Program-made: the position numbers and the translations under genes
Notes under the pieces: model-generated
The model's database searches: none
What the model saw: only the letters and a program-made list of their open reading frames with translations
Told to the model about the DNA's origin: nothing
Part shown: in pieces, positions 8,806 to 17,259 of the stretch
How positions within the stretch are numbered: the first letter of the stretch is position 1
Layout: each line of letters starts with the position of its first letter
Origin: Castellaniella sp040276085
GTDB lineage: Bacteria > Pseudomonadota > Gammaproteobacteria > Burkholderiales > Burkholderiaceae_B
Assembly: GCF_040276085.1 (NCBI RefSeq)
Contig: NZ_JBELOK010000003.1
Location: 124,001 to 188,000 of the forward strand
Direction: 5' to 3'
Length of the DNA stretch: 64,000 nt

Positions 8806-10840
8806 GAGTGTCTCCGAGGTTGCGCAGGGCGTCCCGCAGCCTTTCAAATTCGTGGTTGAAATCCATATTGCGCCGTTGGGTTGTCATGGCGGCCAGCCAT
8901 TGGCTGCCCCCTTGAGCAGGGCGCACCCACACCCAGACCCGTCGCTCGCGAATGTAAAACATCGAAAACACCCCGAGGATGAGCAATAGACAACCAATAT
9001 AGACCGTAATCTTGCCGGGGCTGCGCGCCACCTGGAAGACACTGGCCTGGACTTGATCGAAGTTGGTGAGCTGCAGGGCCACGGGTGCCGGATAATCGGG
9101 CAGCGAGGCGAGCGCCAGGACGGCCAGGCGCAACCACTGGGCTTCATGTTCGGCCTGCGGGCCGCTGGGGTCAAGTGCGGGTAACCCTTGTTGCACGCGC
9201 ACCAGATCGCGAAGCTCTTGCAGGCTGAGCTGGATCATGGGAACCGCAAAATCAAGGATTTTCTCGCGCTGGTCGGGCGGTGCGGAATCGATGATGCCAT
9301 TAAAGCCGCGCTGGGAGAATGTACGCAAGGCGCCTTGGGCGGCCTGGAACATCAGGGTGCGCTGCTCGCCCTCGGGGGCGTTTAGCTGGGCAAAGCGATG
9401 TGCGGCAACTTCCCGCATGGTGGGGTTGGCCAGTGCCGCGCGCAGATGCATGAATTCTTGCATGGTGCCCTGGTCGTCAGCGGGAATGCGCAAATAACGA
9501 TAGGCGTCGGCCGGGGTTTTGCGTGTACCCAGCAAAAACAGGGGGAAGTTATCGATCTGGATAGGCAGCATGTACTGAGTGAACTCGTGCGATTGCCCAT
9601 CGGCCCCCACCAAGCGGTACTGTACGCTTGGACCCACATTTTTTTTGCTCTCGTCGTGCGGGCGCGCCGCACTGCCGGTAACCGCCGCCACATCACGGAT
9701 GATGTCCGTGGGCTGGGGGTCTGGATCGGACCCGAGGTTTTCGACGTTGATGACCCGCAGGCCGGTGAAATCGACCGTCTGCCCGCCCAATGCCGGTGGC
9801 AGCTTGCCATCAGAGCCTACCGTCCCTTTGAGATCCAGCGGCTGGGCGCCATCCCCCGACAGCGGCCAGGCTTTCAGACTGAGGCTGCTGCCGCCGTCAT
9901 CGAAGCTGGACTGATACACGGTGATGCCCTTGTAGCGCAGGGGCTCGTTGACCTGAATGGTTTGCTCGAAAGATTTGCCGGTTTCGTGGTCAGTGACGAC
10001 AACGTCGCTGCGAAAATCGCTGGGCATGCCGGTTTGGTAGTACTCGACATAGAACTTTTTGAGCTTGATGGAGAAAGGCAATGGCTGCAGCAACACCCCC
10101 TGCCCGGAGGACACGATCCCCACGCTGCTTTGCTTGCCGTCGGGTATAAACATATTGGCGCGGAAACTGGGGTTGCGCGCCGACAGGCGCCCGGATTCGG
10201 GCACATCCGAGATGAGCATATTGCCGGTGACCGGCTGCTTGTCGAACAGCCAGGTTTGCATCCGCACCGGCAACTCGCTATCGAGCAAGCCACCCAGACA
10301 GATCACCACAATGGCCACGTGCGCAAAAATGTAGCCCAGCCGATTGGCCGCGCCTTTTTTGGCCGCCACCATGCGGCTTTCGCCGTCTTCACGCACCCGA
10401 AAGCGGAAACCCCGGCTACGCAGCAACCGGCCCACCTGATCCACGGCCTGGTCGGGCGTAAGGGCGCTGTCGACCTCGACCTTATGATGAAACGCCTTGA
10501 GACTGGAGCCGCGCACGTACTCGCGGAACGTACGCATGTCGCGGATCATCTTGGGCGCATTGCGCATCACGCACAAGGTGGTGGACACCACCAGGAAGCC
10601 CATGATCATCAAAAACCAGGCACTGTTGTAGATATGCCAGATGGAGAATTTGTCGAAGACGGAAAACCAGAACGGACCGAACTGATCGATATAGGCGTTG
10701 GTACCCTGATTTTGCGGCAGCACGGTGCCAATCAGGCTGGCAACACAGATGAATACCAGGAGACTGATGGCAAAGCGCATCGAGCCGAAGAGCTCGATGA
10801 TGTCGGTACCACGGACACGGGGTTTGCTGGAAGACGTCAC
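8795..10840 (-). CDS. resB: Cytochrome c biogenesis protein ResB
   Basis: 681-residue ResB-family protein: N-terminal helices (around residues 20-40 and 75-95), another near residues 165-185, a large periplasmic domain from roughly residue 200 to 610, and a final helix just before the C-terminus. It forms the system II heme ligation complex with CcsB, whose gene overlaps its 3' end. Translation appears to begin at a GTG (10840), since no ATG occurs before the first conserved segment (ELFGSMRFAISLL). Only a weak ribosome binding site is visible. The start lies about 10 bp downstream of a T-rich terminator serving the cytochrome c4 gene. Confidence 0.93.
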   Translation of the reverse strand: MTSSSKPRVRGTDIIELFGSMRFAISLLVFICVASLIGTVLPQNQGTNAYIDQFGPFWFSVFDKFSIWHIYNSAWFLMIMGFLVVSTTLCVMRNAPKMIRDMRTFREYVRGSSLKAFHHKVEVDSALTPDQAVDQVGRLLRSRGFRFRVREDGESRMVAAKKGAANRLGYIFAHVAIVVICLGGLLDSELPVRMQTWLFDKQPVTGNMLISDVPESGRLSARNPSFRANMFIPDGKQSSVGIVSSGQGVLLQPLPFSIKLKKFYVEYYQTGMPSDFRSDVVVTDHETGKSFEQTIQVNEPLRYKGITVYQSSFDDGGSSLSLKAWPLSGDGAQPLDLKGTVGSDGKLPPALGGQTVDFTGLRVINVENLGSDPDPQPTDIIRDVAAVTGSAARPHDESKKNVGPSVQYRLVGADGQSHEFTQYMLPIQIDNFPLFLLGTRKTPADAYRYLRIPADDQGTMQEFMHLRAALANPTMREVAAHRFAQLNAPEGEQRTLMFQAAQGALRTFSQRGFNGIIDSAPPDQREKILDFAVPMIQLSLQELRDLVRVQQGLPALDPSGPQAEHEAQWLRLAVLALASLPDYPAPVALQLTNFDQVQASVFQVARSPGKITVYIGCLLLILGVFSMFYIRERRVWVWVRPAQGGSQWLAAMTTQRRNMDFNHEFERLRDALRNLGDTHEH

Positions 10841-10849
10841 GACTGCCCA

Positions 10850-10888
10850 AAAAATGAAAAAAAGGGGGTGCGCCTGAGCGTCCCCCCT
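10850..10888 (-). terminator. Intrinsic terminator downstream of cytochrome c4
   Basis: On the minus strand a hairpin (10863-10888, five G-C pairs, a mismatch, then further pairs with a CTGA loop) is followed by a run of T interrupted by CA. It lies between the cytochrome c4 stop and the resB GTG. It should separate cytochrome c4 transcription from resBC, or act as an attenuator if resB has no promoter of its own. Confidence 0.65.
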
Positions 10889-10965
10889 ATTGGTATTATT
10901 TTAAAGTTGAACCTTACACCGTTTTTGCCGGGCGTGCCCCGGAAGACCCCGGAAACAACGAGGAA

Positions 10966-11655
10966 TTAGCGCAAGCCCGCGGCATAATCGGCCACCGCCG
11001 CGAGGTCGGGGTCGGTCATGCGGCTGGTGATGTCGTACATGATGGTGTTTTTACGATCACCCGAGCGGAACAGCTTGAGCTGTGCCAGCAGGTATTCGGA
11101 GTGCTGACCGGACAGCCGGGGGAACTCGCCGGGCAGGCCGGCACCGGTGGCACCATGGCATGCAGCACACGCAGGCACCTGACGATCGGCAATACCGGCA
11201 CGCCAGATGTGCTGGCCGCGCTCGGTGGTGGCTTCGTGGGTGGCAGTGGCGGCGGTATCCGGATTAAGCGGCTGCTGCGATAGATACAGGGCGACGTTCT
11301 GGATGTCCTGGGCGCTTAGTGCGGGCGCGATGGTGGACATGATGGACGGTGCACCGTCGGCGCCTGTGCGCACAGCGGGCTTATCGCCTTGCGGGACAAA
11401 ATCGTGCAACTGCTTGGCCAGGTATTCGTGGGGCATGGCGGCCAGATTGGGGTTGGCCGGGACGGTGCTGTTGCCACCGTCGCCATGACAGGTAATACAG
11501 GCCAACACACCGCGCGTGGCATCGCCCTTGACGAACAATTGCTCGCCGGCTTTGGCGTCCGGCGTAGTGACATCCTGAGCGTGAGTAAGGCCAGGCAAGG
11601 CGCCGGCAAACACCAGGCTGCCGACCATAAACATACTGGATAGCGCACGCTTCAT
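10966..11655 (-). CDS. Diheme cytochrome c4
   Basis: Periplasmic protein of 229 residues with a signal peptide ending near THAQ-D and two heme attachment sites, CITCH in the first half and CAACH in the second. Each half also has a downstream Met-containing segment suited to axial ligation. The tandem class I fold is typical of cytochrome c4, an electron carrier between the bc1 complex and terminal oxidases. The ATG at 11655 has a GAGG ribosome binding site; the in-frame extension to 11721 adds sequence without signal-peptide character. It lies upstream of the ResBC heme-ligation genes. Confidence 0.9.
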   Translation of the reverse strand: MKRALSSMFMVGSLVFAGALPGLTHAQDVTTPDAKAGEQLFVKGDATRGVLACITCHGDGGNSTVPANPNLAAMPHEYLAKQLHDFVPQGDKPAVRTGADGAPSIMSTIAPALSAQDIQNVALYLSQQPLNPDTAATATHEATTERGQHIWRAGIADRQVPACAACHGATGAGLPGEFPRLSGQHSEYLLAQLKLFRSGDRKNTIMYDITSRMTDPDLAAVADYAAGLR

Positions 11656-11812
11656 GAGATCCTCGAGGTTGGGTCGGGGCGCCAAAGGCGCCGGCTTTTT
11701 TGGCCGCCAAGCCGCGCACACACCGGGCGCGGGGCAGCCACCGTATTCGATACAAGCGAGGATTATACAATAGCGTTATTGACAGCATCCTTTCGGCTCG
11801 CGCCGCACCATT

Positions 11813-12436
11813 GTGTCCCTACTTCATCGCGCCCGCTTTACGGTGTCAGCCGCCCGCCTGGATCAGCTGCCCGCCCCCACCACCGCCGAGGTCTGCTTTG
11901 CAGGCCGCTCCAATTCCGGCAAATCGTCGGCCATCAATGTGCTCACCAACCAGCGCCGCCTGGCGTTTTCCAGCAAAACACCTGGGCGCACACGGTTGAT
12001 CAACCTGTTCGGCATCCCCGACCCCCTCACCCCCGAGGCCTGGCTGGGGTTTCTGGTGGATTTGCCCGGCTATGGCTACGCGGCAGTCGATCGCGCCTCA
12101 CGCGACGAGTGGGCCGAGGTGCTGGGCGGCTATCTGCACCAACGCAGCAGCCTGGCCGGCGTGGTGCTGCTCATCGATATCCGCCGTGGCGTTACCGATC
12201 TTGATCGCCGGCTGGCCCACTGGATTGGCCTGCGCGGCCTGCCCACGCTGGCGCTGCTGACCAAGGCGGATAAACTGCCTTATGGACAGCGGGTGCGCGC
12301 CACCCAGCAAGTACGCAAAGAACTTGCCGAGATCGGCACGCTGACCGCACTGCCGTTTTCGGCCACGCACCGCATCGGCCTCGAAGAAGCCGCGTTGCAT
12401 ATCGAAAACTGGATTTCGCCGCAGCAGGTGCCTTAG
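11813..12436 (+). CDS. engB: Ribosome biogenesis GTPase EngB (YihA/YsxC)
   Basis: TrmE-Era-EngA-EngB-Septin-type GTPase of 207 residues needed for large ribosomal subunit assembly. The P-loop is GRSNSGKSS (near residue 32), G3 is DLPGYGYA, G4 is TKAD, and the SKTPGRTRLIN switch region is intact. A GTG start at 11813 gives MSLLHRARF, the N-terminus expected for the family in Alcaligenaceae; there is no obvious ribosome binding site. It is divergent from cytochrome c4 and followed by hemB after 83 bp. Confidence 0.95.
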   Translation: MSLLHRARFTVSAARLDQLPAPTTAEVCFAGRSNSGKSSAINVLTNQRRLAFSSKTPGRTRLINLFGIPDPLTPEAWLGFLVDLPGYGYAAVDRASRDEWAEVLGGYLHQRSSLAGVVLLIDIRRGVTDLDRRLAHWIGLRGLPTLALLTKADKLPYGQRVRATQQVRKELAEIGTLTALPFSATHRIGLEEAALHIENWISPQQVP

Positions 12437-12519
12437 GTACCCGCCTGCGCCCGGCCACGCTGTTTGGCCCATCGTTTTTGCTTGGCCTGCCATCATGGGC
12501 AGGCTGCCAGGAGTTCTCC

Positions 12520-13533
12520 ATGACCAAATTTCTGCCGCCCGTTGACTTTCCCATTGCCCGCCTGCGCCGCAACCGGCGCGACGACTTCTCGCGCCGTCTG
12601 GTGCGCGAGAACCGCCTGTCAGCAGACGATCTGATCTACCCGGTGTTTGTGCAAGAGGGCAAACAGGTGCGCGAACCCGTGGCCTCGATGCCCGACGTGG
12701 TGCGCCATTCGCCCGATACCTTGCTGGAGACGGCCGAAACCTGCGTCTCATTGGGTATCCCGGTGCTGGCGCTGTTTCCGCACATCGACCCTGCCCAGAA
12801 AACCCCGGACGGCATCGAGGCGGCCAACCCTGATGGCCTGATTCCCCGCACGGTGGCGCTGCTCAAGCAGCATTTTCCCGAACTCGGCGTACTCACCGAC
12901 GTAGCGCTGGATCCCTACACCAGCCACGGGCAAGACGGCCTGATAGACGATAACGGCCAGTTGCTTAACGAGCCCACGGTAGAGATGCTGGTGCGCCAGG
13001 CGCTTACCCACGCACAAGCCGGTGTGGACATCGTTGCCCCCAGCGACATGATGGACGGACGCATCGGCGCGGTGCGCCAGGCACTGGATGCGCAGCAACT
13101 CATCCATACGCGCATCATGGCGTATTCAGCCAAGTATGCCAGCGCTTTTTACGGGCCATTCCGTGAAGCCGTCGGCTCGGCTGCGCAACTGGGCGCATCC
13201 AACAAGGCTACTTACCAGATGGATCCGGCCAATCGCCTTGAAGCCCTGCGCGAAGTGGCTGCCGACATCCGCGAGGGTGCCGACATGGTGATGGTGAAAC
13301 CCGGCCTGCCCTACCTGGATGTCTTGCGCGAAGTCAAAGACGCTTTTGGCATGCCCACCTATGCTTATCAGGTCAGTGGCGAGTACGCGATGATCAAGGC
13401 GGCATCGGCCAATGGCTGGCTGGATCACGACAAGGTGATGATGGAATCCCTGCTGGCATTCAAGCGGGCCGGCGGCGACGGCATCCTGACATACTTCGCG
13501 ATTGCTGCTGCGCGCATCCTGCGCGGCGCGTAA
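12520..13533 (+). CDS. hemB: Delta-aminolevulinic acid dehydratase (porphobilinogen synthase)
   Basis: Cytoplasmic enzyme of 337 residues condensing two 5-aminolevulinates into porphobilinogen in heme synthesis. The two active-site lysines are visible in MAYSAKYASAFYGPFREA (Lys205) and MVKPGLPYLD (Lys260). The DPYTSHGQDG segment in the metal-site region matches the Mg-dependent type rather than the Cys-rich zinc type. The ATG at 12520 follows an AGGAG site. Its position near cytochrome c4 and ResBC genes fits a heme and cytochrome neighbourhood, though it has its own transcript direction. Confidence 0.96.
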   Translation: MTKFLPPVDFPIARLRRNRRDDFSRRLVRENRLSADDLIYPVFVQEGKQVREPVASMPDVVRHSPDTLLETAETCVSLGIPVLALFPHIDPAQKTPDGIEAANPDGLIPRTVALLKQHFPELGVLTDVALDPYTSHGQDGLIDDNGQLLNEPTVEMLVRQALTHAQAGVDIVAPSDMMDGRIGAVRQALDAQQLIHTRIMAYSAKYASAFYGPFREAVGSAAQLGASNKATYQMDPANRLEALREVAADIREGADMVMVKPGLPYLDVLREVKDAFGMPTYAYQVSGEYAMIKAASANGWLDHDKVMMESLLAFKRAGGDGILTYFAIAAARILRGA

Positions 13534-13630
13534 GCCACACCCCCACAGTACCATCACCTGCCGGCAGCAGTGCCTGCAGGAACCCCACCCCCAGCCAGGC
13601 AAGCCCGGCGCCGGCAAGTTGCGGGTGCCT

Positions 13631-14785
13631 CTATCGGCTGCGGCGCACCTGCGGACGGATCCCCACCGTCACATCAACGGTGGATGATTTGCCCGCACGC
13701 ACAATCTGCAGCTGCGCGGTGCTGCCAATCTTGATGCCGGCCAGCCGGTTGAGCAGATCAATCGCATCGAGCACAGGCCGGCCGTTCAGCGTCCGGATGA
13801 TATCCCCCACCTGCAACCCTGCTTGCGCCGCCGGGCCGTGGGCAAAGACACGCGCCACAATCACCCCCTGGAGGTCGTCCAGGTGAAAGGCCCGGGCAAG
13901 ATCCGGCGTGATGTCCTGGGGCTCGAGCCCCAGCCAGCCACGCTGGACATGACCGGTCTGGATAATCTGGTCAAGGATGGCGTGAGCGGGCCCGGAGGGG
14001 ATGGCAAAACCGATGCCCAGCGAGCCGCCGGTTTCTGAATAGATAGCAGTATTGATGCCCACCAGCCGACCTTGGGTATCGATGAGGGCGCCTCCGGAGT
14101 TACCGGGGTTGATGGCAGCATCCGTCTGGATGAAGTCTTCGTAGGTGTTGATGCCCAGGCGGTTGCGGCCCAATGCAGAAACGATGCCCTGGGTGGTGGT
14201 TTGCCCCACGCCAAAGGGGTTGCCGATCGCCAGCACGACGTCACCCACCTGCACGGACTGGTTGGGGTCGAAGACGATGGCAGGCAGTTTGTCGAGATTG
14301 ACTTTAAGGACGGCGAGGTCGCTTTCGGGGTCGGCGCCGACAATCTGCGCGCTGGCGTGACGGCCATCTTTCAGGCTGACTTCAATACTGTCAGCCGCCT
14401 CGATGACATGGTAGTTGGTAAGGATGTAGCCGTCGGCACTGACGATGACGCCAGAGCCAAGGCTGGTGGAGTCCTGGCGCCGGGTGAATCCGGGGACGCT
14501 GCGCAAGAAGCGCTGCAGGCCTGGGTCGGCGGGCATGGGCACCAATGGAACATCAATGTGCTTTCGGGTGTAAATATTGACCACAGAGGGCGCGGCACGG
14601 GCAACGGCCGGGGCGTAGCTGCTGACCTGGCCAATGCCGGAGGCCTGCCCGCCAGTTGCAGTATGGGCGGGTGCGTTTGCAGGGACGCCACCGGGCAGCC
14701 ATTGGGGGCGCAGTGTGGAAACAAGAAACAGGACAGCCAGGCAGACAGTGACGGCCTGGGCAAAAATCAGCCACAATCGTTGCAT
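13631..14785 (-). CDS. DegS/DegQ-type periplasmic serine protease with one PDZ domain
   Basis: Trypsin-like HtrA-family protease of 384 residues. An N-terminal hydrophobic segment (near residues 5-25) acts as signal anchor. The catalytic triad is seen as His in NYHVIEA, Asp in ESDLAVLK and Ser in NPGNSGGAL. One C-terminal PDZ domain follows (GWLGLEPQDI to GDIIRTLNGRP). A single PDZ with an uncleaved anchor fits DegS-like sensors of envelope stress, but this subgroup is often called AlgW/MucD or DegQ in other bacteria, so the name is left general. The ATG at 14785 has an AGAG-type site and lies 44 bp from the divergent NIF3 gene. Confidence 0.88.
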   Translation of the reverse strand: MQRLWLIFAQAVTVCLAVLFLVSTLRPQWLPGGVPANAPAHTATGGQASGIGQVSSYAPAVARAAPSVVNIYTRKHIDVPLVPMPADPGLQRFLRSVPGFTRRQDSTSLGSGVIVSADGYILTNYHVIEAADSIEVSLKDGRHASAQIVGADPESDLAVLKVNLDKLPAIVFDPNQSVQVGDVVLAIGNPFGVGQTTTQGIVSALGRNRLGINTYEDFIQTDAAINPGNSGGALIDTQGRLVGINTAIYSETGGSLGIGFAIPSGPAHAILDQIIQTGHVQRGWLGLEPQDITPDLARAFHLDDLQGVIVARVFAHGPAAQAGLQVGDIIRTLNGRPVLDAIDLLNRLAGIKIGSTAQLQIVRAGKSSTVDVTVGIRPQVRRSR

Positions 14786-14829
14786 TGGATGGGCTCTCTG
14801 TTGATGATTTGTTTTAAGGACTATGTTGA

Positions 14830-15609
14830 ATGAAACCACAGATTTCACGTAAGGATCTGGAATCCTGGCTGACGACTACGTTGCAACCGGAGCGTTTTCG
14901 GGATTATTGCCCGAATGGTCTGCAGGTGGAGGGCCGGGAGGAGATCCGGCACATTGTGACGGGGGTGACGGCGTCGCAGGCGTTGATCGAGGCAGCGATC
15001 GCACGCAACGCAGACGCGATTCTGGTGCATCACGGGTGGTTCTGGAAAAACGAGGATCCCTGCATCCGGGGGATCAAGCACCGGCGTTTGTCGGCGTTGA
15101 TGGGGGCGGGGATCAATTTGTTTGCTTACCATTTGCCACTGGATGCGCACGAGGAGTGGGGTAATAACGCGCAACTGGCGCGGGTGATGGATTGGACGCC
15201 GGAGGTGCAGGCGGACGGGACGCGGGTGAGTTGCGGGCCGGATGGCCTGGTGTGGCTGGGTACGCCAGGCTTCGAGTGCACGGTGGGCGAGTTGTCGATG
15301 GATGTGGCGCAGCGTTTGGGGCGCAAGCCGCTGGTGGTGGGCGATCTGGACCGTCCTGTACGGCGTTTGGGGTGGTGTACGGGGGCTGCGCAGGGGTTTA
15401 TGGATGCAGCGCTGGCGGCAGGGGTGGATTGTTATGTGAGCGGAGAGGTGTCAGAGCCGACGGTGCATTTGGCACGGGAGTCCGGGTGCGGGTATGTGTC
15501 GGCGGGGCATCATGCGACGGAGCGGTATGGGGTGCAGGCGCTGGGGGCGGGGGTGGCGGCGCGGTTTGGGGTGGAGGTGACGTTTGTGGATGTGTTTAAT
15601 CCGGTTTGA
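14830..15609 (+). CDS. NIF3-like dinuclear metal center protein (GTP cyclohydrolase I type 2 family)
   Basis: NIF3/YbgI/YqfO-family protein of 259 residues. The family forms toroidal hexamers with a dinuclear metal site. Probable ligands here are the pair in LVHHGWFW, the Asp in YHLPLDAHEEWGNNAQLA and the His/Glu of SAGHHATERYG near the C-terminus. The biochemical role is unresolved in the family. The gene is unusually rich in G-ending codons (GCG, GGG, TTG, GTG) compared with its C-rich neighbours, so its composition differs locally. It is divergent from the DegS/DegQ gene and followed by a repeat-filled gap. Confidence 0.85.
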   Translation: MKPQISRKDLESWLTTTLQPERFRDYCPNGLQVEGREEIRHIVTGVTASQALIEAAIARNADAILVHHGWFWKNEDPCIRGIKHRRLSALMGAGINLFAYHLPLDAHEEWGNNAQLARVMDWTPEVQADGTRVSCGPDGLVWLGTPGFECTVGELSMDVAQRLGRKPLVVGDLDRPVRRLGWCTGAAQGFMDAALAAGVDCYVSGEVSEPTVHLARESGCGYVSAGHHATERYGVQALGAGVAARFGVEVTFVDVFNPV

Positions 15610-15698
15610 TTTCTTTCGTTGCTGCTGGGTTCCTGGCTGAAGGCTATCCTCTCGGGCGTGTTTGGCCCCGGTGCTGGGGGCTTTCTTGGCCAGAGCTC

Positions 15699-15803
15699 AT
15701 CCTCTCGGGGAGGTATTGGGGGGCACAGGTCGCATTTTGGCGGCTTCGCCGGGGTTTGGGGGGCGGGCTCCAACAGTGCCCCCCAATACCTCCCCGAGAG
15801 GAT
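15699..15803. repeat. Perfect 28-bp inverted repeat with nested hairpin
   Basis: Positions 15699-15726 are the exact reverse complement of 15776-15803. The 49-bp spacer contains a small hairpin, GGCG-GCTT-CGCC. The outer arms begin and end with ATCCTCTCGGGGAGG and its complement. Such a long perfect stem with an internal hairpin resembles a repetitive extragenic palindrome or a short non-autonomous element rather than an ordinary terminator, and no T-run follows. Whether it occurs elsewhere in the genome cannot be seen here. Confidence 0.85.
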
Positions 15804-15913
15804 TGACGATTTTGGGAGATTGCACGGCTGCCGTGCAGGGCAGTGGAATCACGCTCTGCCGCTTGTTGCGGTGCGTGCGCCACGCAAGGAATGGGGGCTG
15901 GAATACAGGGGAT

Positions 15914-15940
15914 TGCGCCGCTGCGGCGGGCAGCGGCGCA
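15914..15940. terminator. 10-bp GC hairpin after mscL
   Basis: TGCGCCGCTG (15914-15923) pairs perfectly with CAGCGGCGCA (15931-15940) around a 7-base loop, 9 bp beyond the mscL stop codon. There is no T-run on the mscL (minus) strand, so termination efficiency is uncertain. Confidence 0.5.
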
Positions 15941-15948
15941 GCGGGTGA

Positions 15949-16401
15949 TTATTTTTTGAGGGCGTCGCGGATTTCGCGCAGGAGGACGACGTCCTCTGGG
16001 GTGGCGGGGGCGGCTGCGGGGGGCGGCGGGGCCTCTAGGCGGCGGCGGGCGTTGTTGACCATCTTGACCAGCATGAAGACAACGAGTGCCAGGAGAATGA
16101 AGTTGACAAGGATGGTGAGGAAGTGGCCCCAGGCAAAGACGACGGCGCCGGCTTTGGTGAGGTCGATGGCGGTCATGGGGCCGGCGTAGCCTTCGGGGAG
16201 GCGCAAGATCCAGAAAAGGTTGTCGAAGTTGACTTGGCCGCCGAGGATGAAGTTGATGAGCGGCATGACAAGGTCGTTGACGATTGAATCAATTATTTTG
16301 CCAAAGGCACCACCAATAATGACGCCGATGGCCAGGTCCATCATGTTGCCTTTGACGGCGAATTCCTGGAATTCTTTGATAAAACCGCTTGCTTTGGCCA
16401 T
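15949..16401 (-). CDS. mscL: Large-conductance mechanosensitive channel
   Basis: 150-residue MscL. The N-terminal helix and first membrane helix contain FKEF-like and GNMMDLAIGVIIGGAFGKII sequence with the glycine-packed pore lining; a periplasmic loop and the second helix (FLTILVNFILLALVVFMLVKMVN) follow. A Pro/Ala linker (APPPPAAAPATPE) precedes the conserved C-terminal bundle LLREIRDAL. The pore opens under membrane tension to release solutes on osmotic downshock. The ATG at 16401 follows GAGGAG; the extension to 16428 was rejected. Confidence 0.96.
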   Translation of the reverse strand: MAKASGFIKEFQEFAVKGNMMDLAIGVIIGGAFGKIIDSIVNDLVMPLINFILGGQVNFDNLFWILRLPEGYAGPMTAIDLTKAGAVVFAWGHFLTILVNFILLALVVFMLVKMVNNARRRLEAPPPPAAAPATPEDVVLLREIRDALKK

Positions 16402-16420
16402 GTTGGGTTTCTCCTCGGGA

Positions 16421-16567
16421 TTTACCACGTTGGTCGTAACGCTATAATACGCGGTTGAAGACCCCCGTGGATGCAGATCAGGCAGGCGAGACTGCCTGTG
16501 TTGCGTCCATGTGCAAGCCGATATTGTCTAACGCTCCGCCCTTTGGGGCGGCTACCAGGGATAACAA
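16421..16567 (+). promoter_or_regulatory. Candidate petABC promoter and structured leader
   Basis: A perfect -10 TATAAT at 16443-16448 is preceded by TTTACC (16421-16426) at 16 bp. The transcript leader would carry two hairpins: CAGGCAG/CTGCCTG (16479-16498) and CCGCCC-TTTG-GGGCGG (16536-16551), the second ending a few bases before the ribosome binding region of petA. The -35 match is moderate. Confidence 0.5.
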
Positions 16568-17215
16568 ATGAGTCAAAATCCGACACAGTCCGATGAGCAG
16601 GGCGCAGTCGACCCAAACTTGCCCCCCGACCCTTCCCGTCGTTTCTGGGTGGCATCGGCCTGTACGTTGGGCGGGGTGGCAGGGGTAGCAACGGCGGTGC
16701 CTCTGGTTGGATCATTTGCGCCGTCCGAAAAAGCCAAGGCGGCTGGGGCTCCAGTCGAGGCGGATATCTCGGGGCTGCCCGAGGGGCAGATGATGACGGT
16801 CGAGTGGCGCGGCAAGCCTGTCTGGGTGGTGCGCCGTACCAAGGCCGAGCTCGAAGATCTGCCGAAGCACGATTCCGAGCTCGCCGATCCCCAGTCCGAG
16901 CGCGCCGGGTTTACGCCCGAGTGGGCCAAAAACGAGTACCGCTCGCGCAAGCCCGAGATCTTTATCTGTATTGGTATCTGTACACACCTGGGTTGCTCGC
17001 CCACAGCGCATTTTCAAACAGGCGCCCAGTCGGGGTTGCCCAATGATTGGCCGGGCGGATGGCTCTGTCCGTGTCACGGCTCTACTTTCGATCTCGCCGG
17101 CCGCGTGTTCAAAAACAAGCCGGCCCCTGATAATCTCGAAGTCCCGCCTTATGCGTTTTCACCCGATGGGTCACATGTCGTGATCGGGGTGGACACCTAC
17201 CCGACCAAGGCCTGA
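16568..17215 (+). CDS. petA: Ubiquinol-cytochrome c reductase Rieske iron-sulfur subunit
   Basis: 215-residue Rieske protein of the cytochrome bc1 complex. An N-terminal SRRFWVASA segment followed by a hydrophobic stretch (residues 24-50) is a Tat-type signal anchor. The [2Fe-2S] ligands are in CTHLGCSP and CPCHGSTFD. It carries electrons from ubiquinol at the Qo site to cytochrome c1. It is the first gene of petABC and is separated from petB by 44 bp. Confidence 0.96.
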   Translation: MSQNPTQSDEQGAVDPNLPPDPSRRFWVASACTLGGVAGVATAVPLVGSFAPSEKAKAAGAPVEADISGLPEGQMMTVEWRGKPVWVVRRTKAELEDLPKHDSELADPQSERAGFTPEWAKNEYRSRKPEIFICIGICTHLGCSPTAHFQTGAQSGLPNDWPGGWLCPCHGSTFDLAGRVFKNKPAPDNLEVPPYAFSPDGSHVVIGVDTYPTKA

Positions 17216-17259
17216 TGAGCGTGCTGTTCATCTTTTCGTGATACTGATAGGAGCCGTTC

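Larger units (their letters stand above)
15610..15948. other. Repeat-rich intergenic region between NIF3 gene and mscL
   Basis: No credible coding sequence. This 339-bp gap holds a perfect 28-bp inverted repeat (separate entry), an 11-bp extra copy of the end of that repeat (ATCCTCTCGGG, from about 15645), a 7-bp hairpin TGCACGG/CCGTGCA at 15821-15837 and a 10-bp GC hairpin at 15914-15940. Frames open on the plus strand here run antisense into mscL and look spurious. Confidence 0.7.

Noticed and set aside
9398..10969. 523-codon open frame on the plus strand opposite resB
   Set aside because: Antisense shadow in GC-rich DNA; the minus-strand ResB protein is unambiguous.
15662..16189. Plus-strand frame through the inverted repeat into mscL
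   Set aside because: Runs antisense through mscL and has no ribosome binding site; the repeat explains its first half.
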